A stretch of 5,234 nt of DNA, taken from Lysobacteraceae bacterium (lineage in GTDB: Bacteria > Pseudomonadota > Gammaproteobacteria > Xanthomonadales > Xanthomonadaceae). Position numbers and translations under genes: made by a program. The stretch spans positions 1 to 5,234 of the forward strand of contig SEHC01000329.1 in assembly GCA_004173415.1 (NCBI GenBank). Reading direction: 5' to 3'. This document shows positions 1 through 5,234 of the stretch, piece after piece (position 1 is the stretch's first letter; the number at the start of each line of letters is the position of its first letter). The notes under the pieces are model-generated. The model worked only from the letters and a program-made list of their open reading frames with translations, made no database searches and had not been told where the DNA came from.

Positions 1-15
1 CCCCTTGCCCGGCGC

Positions 16-912
16 ATGTCCCCCGACGAAGAAAACCCGGCCACCACGCAGCGCACCCTGCTCAGCAGCGGGCCGCATCGCGGCTCGCCGCGCAGCGCCT
101 GCGTGGTGGTGATCCATGGCCAGGGCCTCGGATCGCGCGTGGACGTGGGCGAACTGGCCGTGGTGATCGGACGCGCCGAAGACGCCGACCTGCACATCCC
201 GCACAAGAGCGTGTCGCGGCAGCATTGCCGCATCTGGCGCGACGGCGACCATTACCGGATCCGCGACCTGCAGGCCACCAATCCCACCCGGCTCAACGAA
301 CAGCCCATCGACGAGGCCGCGCTGAACGACGGCGACCACATCACCCTGGGCGAAAGCATCCTCAAGTTCATCAGCCATTCCAGCGTGGAGGCGCGCTACC
401 ACGAGGAGATCTACCAGCTCGCGACCCAGGACGCGCTGACCGACCTGCACAACCGGCGCCACTTCATCGACATGGTCGGCAAGGAAATCGCCCGCGCCAT
501 GCGCCACCAGCGCGAGTTGGCCATGTGCATCATCGACGTCGACCTGTTCAAGCCGGTCAACGACCAGCACGGCCACATTTCCGGCGACAACGTGTTGCGC
601 CAGATCGCCGGCATCCTGCAACGGCACGTGCGCAGCGACGATTTCGCCGCGCGCATCGGGGGCGAGGAATTCGCCGTGCTGCTGCCCGAATGCGACGCCG
701 CCGCGGCCTACGGCTTCGCCGAACGCCTGCGCCAGTCGATCGCCGGGGCGGAGTTCCGTCCCGGCGGGCAGGCCACCACGATCACGGTGAGCATCGGCAT
801 CGCCCACCTGACCCCGGATCGCGATACCTGCAGCCGGATGATGGCCGCGGCCGATGCGGCGCTCTACCGGGCCAAGAGGCAGGGCCGCAACCAGGTCTGC
901 GTGCAGCCCTGA
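16..912 (+). CDS. FHA-GGDEF diguanylate cyclase
   Basis: Predicted cytoplasmic enzyme that condenses two GTP into the second messenger cyclic di-GMP, with an N-terminal phosphopeptide-binding FHA domain as its sensor. The FHA domain spans about residues 28-118: it has IGR at 51-53 and SVSRQH at 65-70, which contains the conserved Ser, Arg and His. The usual Asn-Gly-Thr of the binding loop reads Asn-Pro-Thr here (89-91). A short helix (about 124-138) leads to the GGDEF domain: DALTDLHNRR at 139-148, metal-binding Asp in IDVD (173-176), active-site GGEEF at 215-219 and the C-terminal Ala-Asp-x-Ala-Leu-Tyr-x-Ala-Lys motif at 279-287. RSDD at 206-209 lies exactly five residues before GGEEF, as in an intact product-inhibition (I) site, so the enzyme is probably active and feedback-inhibited. 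No transmembrane segment is visible. Only 15 bases precede the ATG and the frame is open to the window edge, so an upstream start is possible. The FHA ligand is unknown. Confidence 0.93.
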   Translation: MSPDEENPATTQRTLLSSGPHRGSPRSACVVVIHGQGLGSRVDVGELAVVIGRAEDADLHIPHKSVSRQHCRIWRDGDHYRIRDLQATNPTRLNEQPIDEAALNDGDHITLGESILKFISHSSVEARYHEEIYQLATQDALTDLHNRRHFIDMVGKEIARAMRHQRELAMCIIDVDLFKPVNDQHGHISGDNVLRQIAGILQRHVRSDDFAARIGGEEFAVLLPECDAAAAYGFAERLRQSIAGAEFRPGGQATTITVSIGIAHLTPDRDTCSRMMAAADAALYRAKRQGRNQVCVQP

Positions 913-964
913 GCGCCTGCGGCGCTTCGCCAGCGCATGCTGCGGCGCAAGGGCCACCGCCCCC

Positions 965-991
965 GTTTGCACGCCACTGCGGGGCGTAAAC
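965..991 (+). terminator. Potential hairpin downstream of the diguanylate cyclase gene
   Basis: Bases 965-968 (gttt) and 971-975 (acgcc) can pair with 983-987 (ggcgt) and 988-991 (aaac). This gives nine base pairs with a two-base bulge (969-970) and a seven-base loop. It lies about 50 bases after the cyclase stop. No T-run follows, so it is not a canonical intrinsic terminator. It could help end cyclase transcription or be part of the leader of the next gene. Weak call. Confidence 0.25.
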
Positions 992-1019
992 GGCCAGATG
1001 CGGGGTCGAAACAGCCAAA
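978..1019 (+). repeat. Imperfect tandem 21-bp direct repeat upstream of the esterase gene
   Basis: Two adjacent 21-base units, 978-998 and 999-1019, agree at 16 of 21 positions. They share tgcgggg at the start, aaac in the middle and gcca near the end. The 21-base period equals about two DNA helical turns, so both copies would face the same side of the helix, as tandem regulator sites do. The second unit also takes part in a 6-bp inverted repeat, gcgggg (1000-1005) with ccccgc (1021-1026). A 9-base direct repeat, ctgcggcgc, occurs just upstream at 917-925 and 940-948. The rest of the 913-1163 gap holds no supportable gene and no convincing sigma-70 promoter. An operator role is inference only. 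Confidence 0.5.
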
Positions 1020-1150
1020 TCCCCGCTTCGCCAGCCCGTGCGCTGACTGCCGGGCGAACCGGTGTTACTCCATCTTGCGCGCGCGTTGCCGGCCCCTTCC
1101 CCTGGGTCCAGCGGCGCCCGCCATCGCCCACTGTTCCCAACGACCATCGT

Positions 1151-1156
1151 GGAGGA
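1151..1156 (+). promoter_or_regulatory. Ribosome binding site of the secreted esterase
   Basis: The perfect Shine-Dalgarno sequence ggagga lies seven bases before the ATG at 1164. It decides the start: the longer in-frame ATG at 1062 would put 34 arginine- and proline-rich residues in front of an otherwise normal signal peptide. Confidence 0.85.
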
Positions 1157-1163
1157 TCCGAAC

Positions 1164-2570
1164 ATGGCAGCACCCGGACGTGTCACCGTCGTACTCGCAG
1201 CCAGCGCCGTCACCCTGCTGGTGGCCGCGCCACTGAAAGCCGAGGAAGGCGACTACAGCTTCTGGCAGACCCTGGCCAACCTGGTCTCGCCGCCCAAGGC
1301 CGACAACAAGGTCACCGCCGCCCAGCGCCAGGGCAACTACCCGCTGCGGTCCAATCCTCCCGGCTTCGCCGACGGCTTCCGGCCCGGCGCGTACAGCGAA
1401 TGGCAGACCGTGCAGCTGGCGCCGGAGACTGGCGCGGTCTGCGGCGATGGCTCGCCCTACAAGTTCTTCGTCAACCGCACCGCCAATACCCGCAACACCA
1501 TCCTCTACATGGAAGGCGGCGGCGCCTGCTGGGACTACGCCAGCTGCACCGGGCAGAGCGGCGTGCGCGGGGCGCGCAACCCCAACGGCATTCCCGACGA
1601 CTACATGAAGCTGCTCAATCCCGGCGCCAGCCTGGTCAGCCCCTTCGTCACCCGGGTCAGCCCGTTCGACGCGGTCAAGACCCAGGGCTGGAACATGGTC
1701 TACGTGCCGTACTGCACCGGCGACATCTACAGCGGCGACAAGGTCGCCGTGTACAGCGATCCAAGCGGCGTCGGCGCGCCGCTGGTCTGGCACCACAACG
1801 GGGTGCGCAATACCCGCGCGGTGATCGCCTGGCTGAAGGACAACCTGCCGCGGCCCACGCAGATGCTGTCCACCGGCTGCAGCGCGGGCGGCGCCGGCAG
1901 CCTGACCAACTACTTCCCCACCCGTCGCGACCTGGCGCCCACCCGCGGCTACCTGATCAACGACTCGGGCCCGATCTTCCCGACCCCCGCCAACGGCGAT
2001 CCGCAGGCCTATCCCTCGCAACCGCTGATGACCAAGATCCGCAACGTCTGGGGACTGGACGCCGCCAACGGCCCCTTGGCCTACCTGGCCAGCGGCATGC
2101 CCCAGTTCAACCTGGGCGAACTGGGTTCGCTGTACACCGGGCTTTCGGCCAAGTACCCATCCGACCGCCTGGGCCACACCCATTTCTGGAAAGACCTCAA
2201 CTACTCGTCCTATTCCTACGAGCGCTTCCACCCCGAGATCATCGCCGCGCCCACCCAGGCAGCCAAGCAACAGCTGATCCATGCGCGCTGGGACATCGAC
2301 ACCGCGCGGCTGTCGCAGCGCCTCAACGGCCTGGACAATTTCGGCGGCTACTTCCCGCAGTACCGCGCGCTCAACGAGAGCCACTGCACCACCATCGTCG
2401 ATTTCAAGAACGCCGACATCCAGGCCCAGAACCTGCAGCTCAAGAACTTCATCGACAGCGTGCTCGATGGCCAGGGCAAGGTCATCGATGCCAGCGAACA
2501 GAGCGACCAGGCCGACCGGGCCAAACCGTTCAATCCGCTGTACTGGCTGGTGGACCAGCTGCTTGGCTGA
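1164..2570 (+). CDS. Secreted pectin acetylesterase/Notum-family serine hydrolase
   Basis: A 468-residue exported alpha/beta-hydrolase. Residues 1-26 form a signal peptide: Arg6, a hydrophobic stretch at about 7-22, and a Leu-Lys-Ala cleavage site before Glu27. The family signature is clear. MEGGGACW at 116-123 matches the Leu-Glu-Gly-Gly-Gly-x-Cys-Trp oxyanion motif; VPYCTGD lies at 181-187; the nucleophile elbow GCSAGGAGS at 238-246 makes Ser240 the likely nucleophile. His407 in ESHC (405-408) matches the catalytic His-Cys of plant pectin acetylesterases. The catalytic Asp cannot be fixed by eye. Cys93, 122, 128, 184, 239 and 408 could form disulfides in the periplasm or outside the cell. 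Known relatives remove acetyl groups from pectin (plants) or the palmitoleoyl group from Wnt (Notum). Bacterial members are mostly uncharacterised, so a carboxylic ester hydrolase is as far as the sequence goes. It sits between a cyclic-di-GMP cyclase gene and a small membrane-anchored gene. Confidence 0.88.
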   Translation: MAAPGRVTVVLAASAVTLLVAAPLKAEEGDYSFWQTLANLVSPPKADNKVTAAQRQGNYPLRSNPPGFADGFRPGAYSEWQTVQLAPETGAVCGDGSPYKFFVNRTANTRNTILYMEGGGACWDYASCTGQSGVRGARNPNGIPDDYMKLLNPGASLVSPFVTRVSPFDAVKTQGWNMVYVPYCTGDIYSGDKVAVYSDPSGVGAPLVWHHNGVRNTRAVIAWLKDNLPRPTQMLSTGCSAGGAGSLTNYFPTRRDLAPTRGYLINDSGPIFPTPANGDPQAYPSQPLMTKIRNVWGLDAANGPLAYLASGMPQFNLGELGSLYTGLSAKYPSDRLGHTHFWKDLNYSSYSYERFHPEIIAAPTQAAKQQLIHARWDIDTARLSQRLNGLDNFGGYFPQYRALNESHCTTIVDFKNADIQAQNLQLKNFIDSVLDGQGKVIDASEQSDQADRAKPFNPLYWLVDQLLG

Positions 2571-2584
2571 GGCCGGCCCACATG

Positions 2585-2608
2585 CCCGGGGCGCACGCGC
2601 GCCCCGGG
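2585..2608 (+). terminator. Perfect GC-rich hairpin between esterase and accessory gene
   Basis: Bases 2585-2594 and 2599-2608 are exact reverse complements, giving a 10-bp, almost all G/C stem closed by the four-base loop acgc. It starts 14 bases after the esterase stop. No T-run follows, so it may be a weak or partial terminator, or a structure protecting the 3' end of the esterase message, which would lower expression of the gene starting at 2637. Confidence 0.55.
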
Positions 2609-2624
2609 GACTGCACGTCGGCGC

Positions 2625-2629
2625 AGGAG
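2625..2629 (+). promoter_or_regulatory. Ribosome binding site of the small membrane-anchored gene
   Basis: aggag lies seven bases before the ATG at 2637, an ideal spacing, and supports this start and translation of the short gene. Confidence 0.7.
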
Positions 2630-2636
2630 CGGTGCG

Positions 2637-3083
2637 ATGAGGCCTGCGAGCGCAACCCTCGGCGGCTTACTGCTGCTCGCAGCGCTTGGTGGGGGAGCAT
2701 GGTGGGCCGCGCGCAAGCCGGCGGAAGCCCCTGTCGTCGCGACGAAGGCCACAGCGTCGGCTGCCGCTCCGCGCGCCGGAGCAGCAGCCACCCCACCCGC
2801 GGATTCACCGCAGGCGCGCATCTGGTCCGAACGCCAAGACTTTGAAGCGCGGGCGCGCCGCTTCTTCAAGGAGGCCGCCGCCCTGGGCCCGGTGCAGCGC
2901 TCCGAGCAGGCCCGTGCCCTGGCCGCCTCGATCGATCGCTATGAGGACAGCGGCGGATTGTCCGCCGGCGAGGCCCTGCTGCTACGCAGCGGGCTGATCA
3001 AGGCCGGTTCCAGGATTACAAGGCGCGCGAACGGGCCATCGTGGCCGAGGTCATGGCCCTGGGCGAGATCCCCGGTGGACTGA
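2637..3083 (+). CDS. Membrane-anchored helix-rich protein, unknown family, frameshifted
   Basis: Not recognised as a named family. The first 22 or so residues are one hydrophobic segment (about 7-24, rich in Leu, Ala and Gly, ending Trp-Trp) followed by Arg-Lys, as in an inner-membrane anchor with the rest in the periplasm. An Ala/Pro-rich linker (about 28-60) leads to a charged, probably helical domain from about residue 61. The 148-residue reading is probably not the natural protein. After about residue 122 it becomes Arg-, Trp- and Pro-rich and the G/C third-position bias collapses. Meanwhile the frame running to the stop at 3140-3142 has strong G/C third positions and a plausible helical sequence. 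One extra base near 2997-3010 would join them into about 168 residues. It follows the secreted esterase by 66 bases on the same strand, with its own ribosome site, so an accessory role is possible. The membrane anchor, linker and helical domain resemble lipase foldases in layout only. Confidence 0.6.
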   Translation: MRPASATLGGLLLLAALGGGAWWAARKPAEAPVVATKATASAAAPRAGAAATPPADSPQARIWSERQDFEARARRFFKEAAALGPVQRSEQARALAASIDRYEDSGGLSAGEALLLRSGLIKAGSRITRRANGPSWPRSWPWARSPVD

Positions 3084-3142
3084 CCCGCGACGAATACCTG
3101 CGCCAGCGCCTGCAGCAGGCGCGCGTCTCCGCTTACCGCTGA
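3005..3142 (+). other. Displaced C-terminal coding segment of the preceding gene
   Basis: In the frame with codons starting at 3005, 3008 and onward, the sequence encodes a continuous segment beginning GRFQDYKARERAIVAEVMAL and ending in VSAYR at the tga of 3140-3142. Nearly every codon ends in G or C, as in the real genes here, and the residues suggest amphipathic helices. There is no start codon or ribosome site of its own at the junction. It is best read as the true C-terminus of the gene starting at 2637, separated by a one-base deletion or sequence error. Its last ten bases overlap the stop end of the convergent phosphatase gene. Confidence 0.65.
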
Positions 3143-3861
3143 GGCGTCGCCGCGCCTTCCCGGTCCTGCCAGGGATGCAGCACGCGGTGGAACAGGGCCA
3201 GGTAGGCCGCCACCGCCCATGCCGCCCCGGCCATCCATCCGGCCAGGATGTCGGAAGGAAAATGCACGCCGAGGTATACGCGAGAGTAGCCGACGAGCAA
3301 GGCGAAGACGGCCATCAGCGCGACCATCGGCCAGCGCCCGCGGGTGGGCCAGGCCAGCAGCACCACGGTGGCCGCCAGGGTCATCGAACCCATGGCATGG
3401 CCGCTGGGAAAGCTGAAGGTGTCTTCGGGCGAGATCGACTCCCACAGGCTCGGTCGATCGCGCTGGAAGAACTGCTTGGCACCGAGGTTCAGCAGGGCCG
3501 AGCCGACGAAGGAGACCGCGGCGAAGGTCGCTTCGCGCCAGCGCCGCAGGGCCAGCACCGAGAGCACGATCAGCAGGTCGATGGCGACCACTCCCTCGTA
3601 GCCGATCCTGGAAACCAGCACGAAGAATCCGTCCAGGCCCGGGCCCGCCAGCGCATGTGCGCGCAGCAGGATCGGGTCGTCGAACACGAACTGCTCCAGT
3701 TCGTGGACCTCGTCGGCCAGTTCGGCGAACACCCACAGCGGCAGCAGCATGCCGAGGAAAAGCAGGGCGATGCGACGCCCGTTGCGCCTGAGCAATCCGG
3801 CAATGGCGCCGGCCCCGGCCTTCGCTCCTTCAGAAGAAGCCTCAGGCGGCGCTTCGGGCAT
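3133..3861 (-). CDS. PAP2-family membrane phosphatase
   Basis: A 242-residue integral membrane phosphatase of the PAP2 superfamily, which hydrolyses phosphate from lipid phosphates or pyrophosphates through a phospho-histidine intermediate. All three motifs are intact: Lys129-x6-Arg136-Pro137, Pro152-Ser153-Gly154-His155, and Ser193-Arg194-x5-His200-x3-Asp204. His200 is the expected nucleophile and His155 the acid/base. About six hydrophobic segments are visible (near 30-48, 76-104, 110-127, 156-171, 177-192 and 203-224), the usual topology. The first 28 residues are Ala-, Glu- and Gly-rich and probably cytoplasmic. The start overlaps the end of ispG by 20 bases and has no strong ribosome site, which suggests translational coupling. 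Candidate substrates by family are undecaprenyl pyrophosphate, phosphatidylglycerol phosphate or lipid A phosphate. The ispG neighbour makes the undecaprenyl option attractive, but the sequence does not decide it. Confidence 0.93.
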   Translation of the reverse strand: MPEAPPEASSEGAKAGAGAIAGLLRRNGRRIALLFLGMLLPLWVFAELADEVHELEQFVFDDPILLRAHALAGPGLDGFFVLVSRIGYEGVVAIDLLIVLSVLALRRWREATFAAVSFVGSALLNLGAKQFFQRDRPSLWESISPEDTFSFPSGHAMGSMTLAATVVLLAWPTRGRWPMVALMAVFALLVGYSRVYLGVHFPSDILAGWMAGAAWAVAAYLALFHRVLHPWQDREGAATPQR

Positions 3862-5128
3862 AACGCTTGTCGACGTAGTCGTCGATCAGGGCCACGAACT
3901 CATGGGCGATGTTCTCGCCACGCAAGGTCACCGCCTTCTCGCCGTCGATGAACACCGGTGCGGTGGGCGCCTCGCCGGTGCCCGGCAGGGAAATGCCGAT
4001 GTTGGCGTGGCGCGATTCACCCGGTCCGTTGACCACGCAACCCATCACCGCCAGGGTCATGTTCTCGGCGCCAGGATGGGTGATCTTCCACTCCGGCATC
4101 TTCGCGCGCACGTGGTTCTGGACGACGCCCGCCAATTCCTGGAAGAACTCCGAAGTAGTGCGTCCGCAACCCGGGCAGGCGGTGACCATCGGCGTGAACG
4201 CACGCAACCCCATGGTCTGCAGCAGCTCCTGGGCGACGATGACTTCCTGGGTACGCGACTGGCCCGGTTCGGGGGTAAGCGAGATGCGGATGGTGTCGCC
4301 GATGCCTTCCTGCAGCAGCACCGCCAGCGCCGCGGACGAGGCGACCATGCCCTTGCTGCCGATCCCGGCCTCGGTCAGGCCCAGGTGCAGGGCGAAGTCG
4401 GAGCGCCGGGCCAGGTCGCGGTACACCGCGATCAGCTCCTGCACGCCGCTGACCTTGCAGCTGAGCACGATGCGCTCGCGCGGCAGGCCGATCTCGACCG
4501 CGCGCGCGGCCGAATCCAGGGCCGAGCGGATCAGGGCCTCGCGCAGCACCGCGCCGGCTTCCCAGGGCTCGGCGCGAAGCGCGTTCTCATCCATCAGCTG
4601 CGCGGCCAGCGACTGGTCCAGCGAACCCCAGTTCACGCCGATGCGCACCGGCTTGTCGTACTTGAGCGCGAACTCGATCAGCTGCGCGAACTGGGTGTCC
4701 TTCTTGCGCCCGAAACCGACGTTGCCCGGGTTGATCCGGTACTTGGCCAGGGCCTCGGCGCAAGCCGGCTCGTTGGCCAGCAGGGTATGGCCGTTGTAAT
4801 GGAAGTCGCCGATCACCGGCACTTCCACGCCCATCATCCGCAGCTTGTCGACGATGTGCGGCACGGCGGCCGCCGATTCGGGATTGTTGACCGTGACCCG
4901 GACCAGTTCGGAACCGGCGCGCCAGAGGTCGGCGACCTGCCTGACCGTGGACGCGATGTCGGCGGTGTCGGTGTTGGTCATCGATTGCACCACCACCGGC
5001 TTGCCCGCGCCGAGCAGGATGTTGCCGATCCTGACCTGGCGGGTCAGGCGGCGCTGCGAGGAGCAGGCGCCGCTGGGGACCACCGGGGACGGGGCTGGGG
5101 ATGGCATTGAAACAGGGGATCCGGACAT
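3842..5128 (-). CDS. ispG: (E)-4-hydroxy-3-methylbut-2-enyl-diphosphate synthase IspG (GcpE)
   Basis: The penultimate enzyme of the MEP pathway. It reductively converts 2-C-methyl-D-erythritol 2,4-cyclodiphosphate to HMBPP in the cytoplasm, using a [4Fe-4S] cluster. The TIM-barrel half begins with VVVQSMTNTDT (45-55) and includes GDFHYNG (107-113) and INPGNVG (132-138). The cluster half carries Cys318 and Cys321 in ACPGCGR, Cys364 in GCVVNGPGE, and Glu371 seven residues later, the fourth ligand known in bacterial IspG. The Cys321-Cys364 gap is 43 residues against 32 in E. coli, as I recall it; the longer spacing fits xanthomonads. Full length at 428 residues. The start is uncertain. The ATG at 5128 gives a Ser/Pro-rich N-terminus with no good ribosome site, and an in-frame ATG at 5107 (Met8) is also possible; neither changes the domains. 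It lies nine bases after an upstream reading frame and overlaps the phosphatase gene downstream. Expected to be essential. Confidence 0.97.
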   Translation of the reverse strand: MSGSPVSMPSPAPSPVVPSGACSSQRRLTRQVRIGNILLGAGKPVVVQSMTNTDTADIASTVRQVADLWRAGSELVRVTVNNPESAAAVPHIVDKLRMMGVEVPVIGDFHYNGHTLLANEPACAEALAKYRINPGNVGFGRKKDTQFAQLIEFALKYDKPVRIGVNWGSLDQSLAAQLMDENALRAEPWEAGAVLREALIRSALDSAARAVEIGLPRERIVLSCKVSGVQELIAVYRDLARRSDFALHLGLTEAGIGSKGMVASSAALAVLLQEGIGDTIRISLTPEPGQSRTQEVIVAQELLQTMGLRAFTPMVTACPGCGRTTSEFFQELAGVVQNHVRAKMPEWKITHPGAENMTLAVMGCVVNGPGESRHANIGISLPGTGEAPTAPVFIDGEKAVTLRGENIAHEFVALIDDYVDKRYARSAA

Positions 5129-5137
5129 GCGCCTATT

Positions 5138-5234
5138 CTAATCGGCCACGGCCGGCGACGCAGTCGCCAGCAGCGGCAGGGCCGCGCCAGCATGTTCATC
5201 TACCGTAACCGGGGGTGCAACGCCCGACGGTTTA
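5138..5234 (-). CDS. C-terminal tail of an upstream gene, possibly rodZ
   Basis: From the window edge a frame stays open for 31 codons (KPSGVAPPVTVDEHAGAALP and on to AVAD) to a tag stop at 5138-5140, nine bases before the ispG start. Both other minus-strand frames meet stops here, one of them at the very edge of the window, and the codons are mostly G/C-ending. The tail is too short and low in complexity to identify. In many gammaproteobacteria, xanthomonads included, rodZ (a cell-shape, MreB-associated protein) sits directly before ispG, so RodZ is the best guess by synteny alone. Confidence 0.42.
   Translation of the reverse strand, partial: KPSGVAPPVTVDEHAGAALPLLATASPAVAD

Noticed and set aside
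1043..1069. Possible sigma-70 promoter, ctgact with gttact
   Set aside because: Only 4 of 6 and 3 of 6 matches with a 15-base spacer; no better than chance in a gap this size.
1062..1163. Upstream in-frame start for the esterase
   Set aside because: It would bury the signal peptide behind 34 residues rich in Arg and Pro, has no good ribosome site, and the ATG at 1164 has a perfect one.
913..1163. Cyclic-di-GMP riboswitch between the cyclase and the secreted esterase
   Set aside because: No recognisable GEMM aptamer core or ordered helices; only short repeats and small hairpins are seen.
1065..2384. 439-residue antisense open frame opposite the esterase
   Set aside because: Low-complexity Gly/Ala/Val/Arg-rich translation without motifs, exactly opposite a well-supported gene. 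Long antisense frames are expected at this GC content.
854..2845. 663-residue plus-strand open frame across the cyclase end, the gap and the esterase gene
   Set aside because: Its product is Arg/Gln/Pro/His-rich with no domain, and it runs through the esterase gene, whose own frame has a signal peptide, catalytic motifs and a strong ribosome site. It is a GC-rich shadow frame.
3749..5110. 453-residue plus-strand open frame opposite ispG
   Set aside because: His/Gln/Arg/Asp-rich translation with no recognisable domain; it mirrors the ispG codons.
5132..5145. tagaat resembling a -10 box just before ispG
   Set aside because: It overlaps the probable stop codon of the upstream gene, lies only about ten bases from the start codon and has no convincing -35 partner; operon read-through explains the layout better.

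Overview
The window is GC-rich, with strongly G/C-biased third codon positions. It looks like a chromosomal segment of a Xanthomonadaceae-type gammaproteobacterium (Lysobacter, Luteimonas, Stenotrophomonas or Xanthomonas relatives). The best evidence is the IspG protein, which closely resembles xanthomonad IspG as I remember it and has longer spacing between its cluster cysteines than the E. coli enzyme. Genus is not resolved. I see no mobile element, tRNA, rRNA or CRISPR array.

Plus strand, left to right: (1) an FHA-GGDEF diguanylate cyclase (16-912) with intact catalytic and inhibitory sites; (2) a 251-base gap (913-1163) with an imperfect 21-bp tandem repeat and potential hairpins; (3) a secreted serine hydrolase of the pectin acetylesterase/Notum family (1164-2570); (4) a perfect 10-bp GC hairpin; (5) a small membrane-anchored, helix-rich protein of unknown family (from 2637). 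The reading frame of the last gene breaks near 3000. A well-formed C-terminus continues in another frame to 3142, so a single base missing from this sequence would explain it.

Minus strand, right to left: the probable tail of an upstream gene (5234-5138, possibly rodZ by synteny), then ispG (5128-3842), then a PAP2-family membrane phosphatase (3861-3133) whose start overlaps the ispG stop by 20 bases. The tight packing suggests one operon. IspG acts in the MEP pathway that supplies isoprenoid precursors, including those for undecaprenyl pyrophosphate. A PAP2 enzyme could dephosphorylate that or a related lipid, but its substrate cannot be read from the sequence.

The two strands converge at about 3133-3142. 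The PAP2 stop overlaps the frame-corrected end of the small plus-strand gene. The most interesting point is the pairing of a secreted esterase with a membrane-anchored partner, which recalls lipase-foldase gene pairs in layout only. Most of the window is otherwise ordinary core and accessory gene content.
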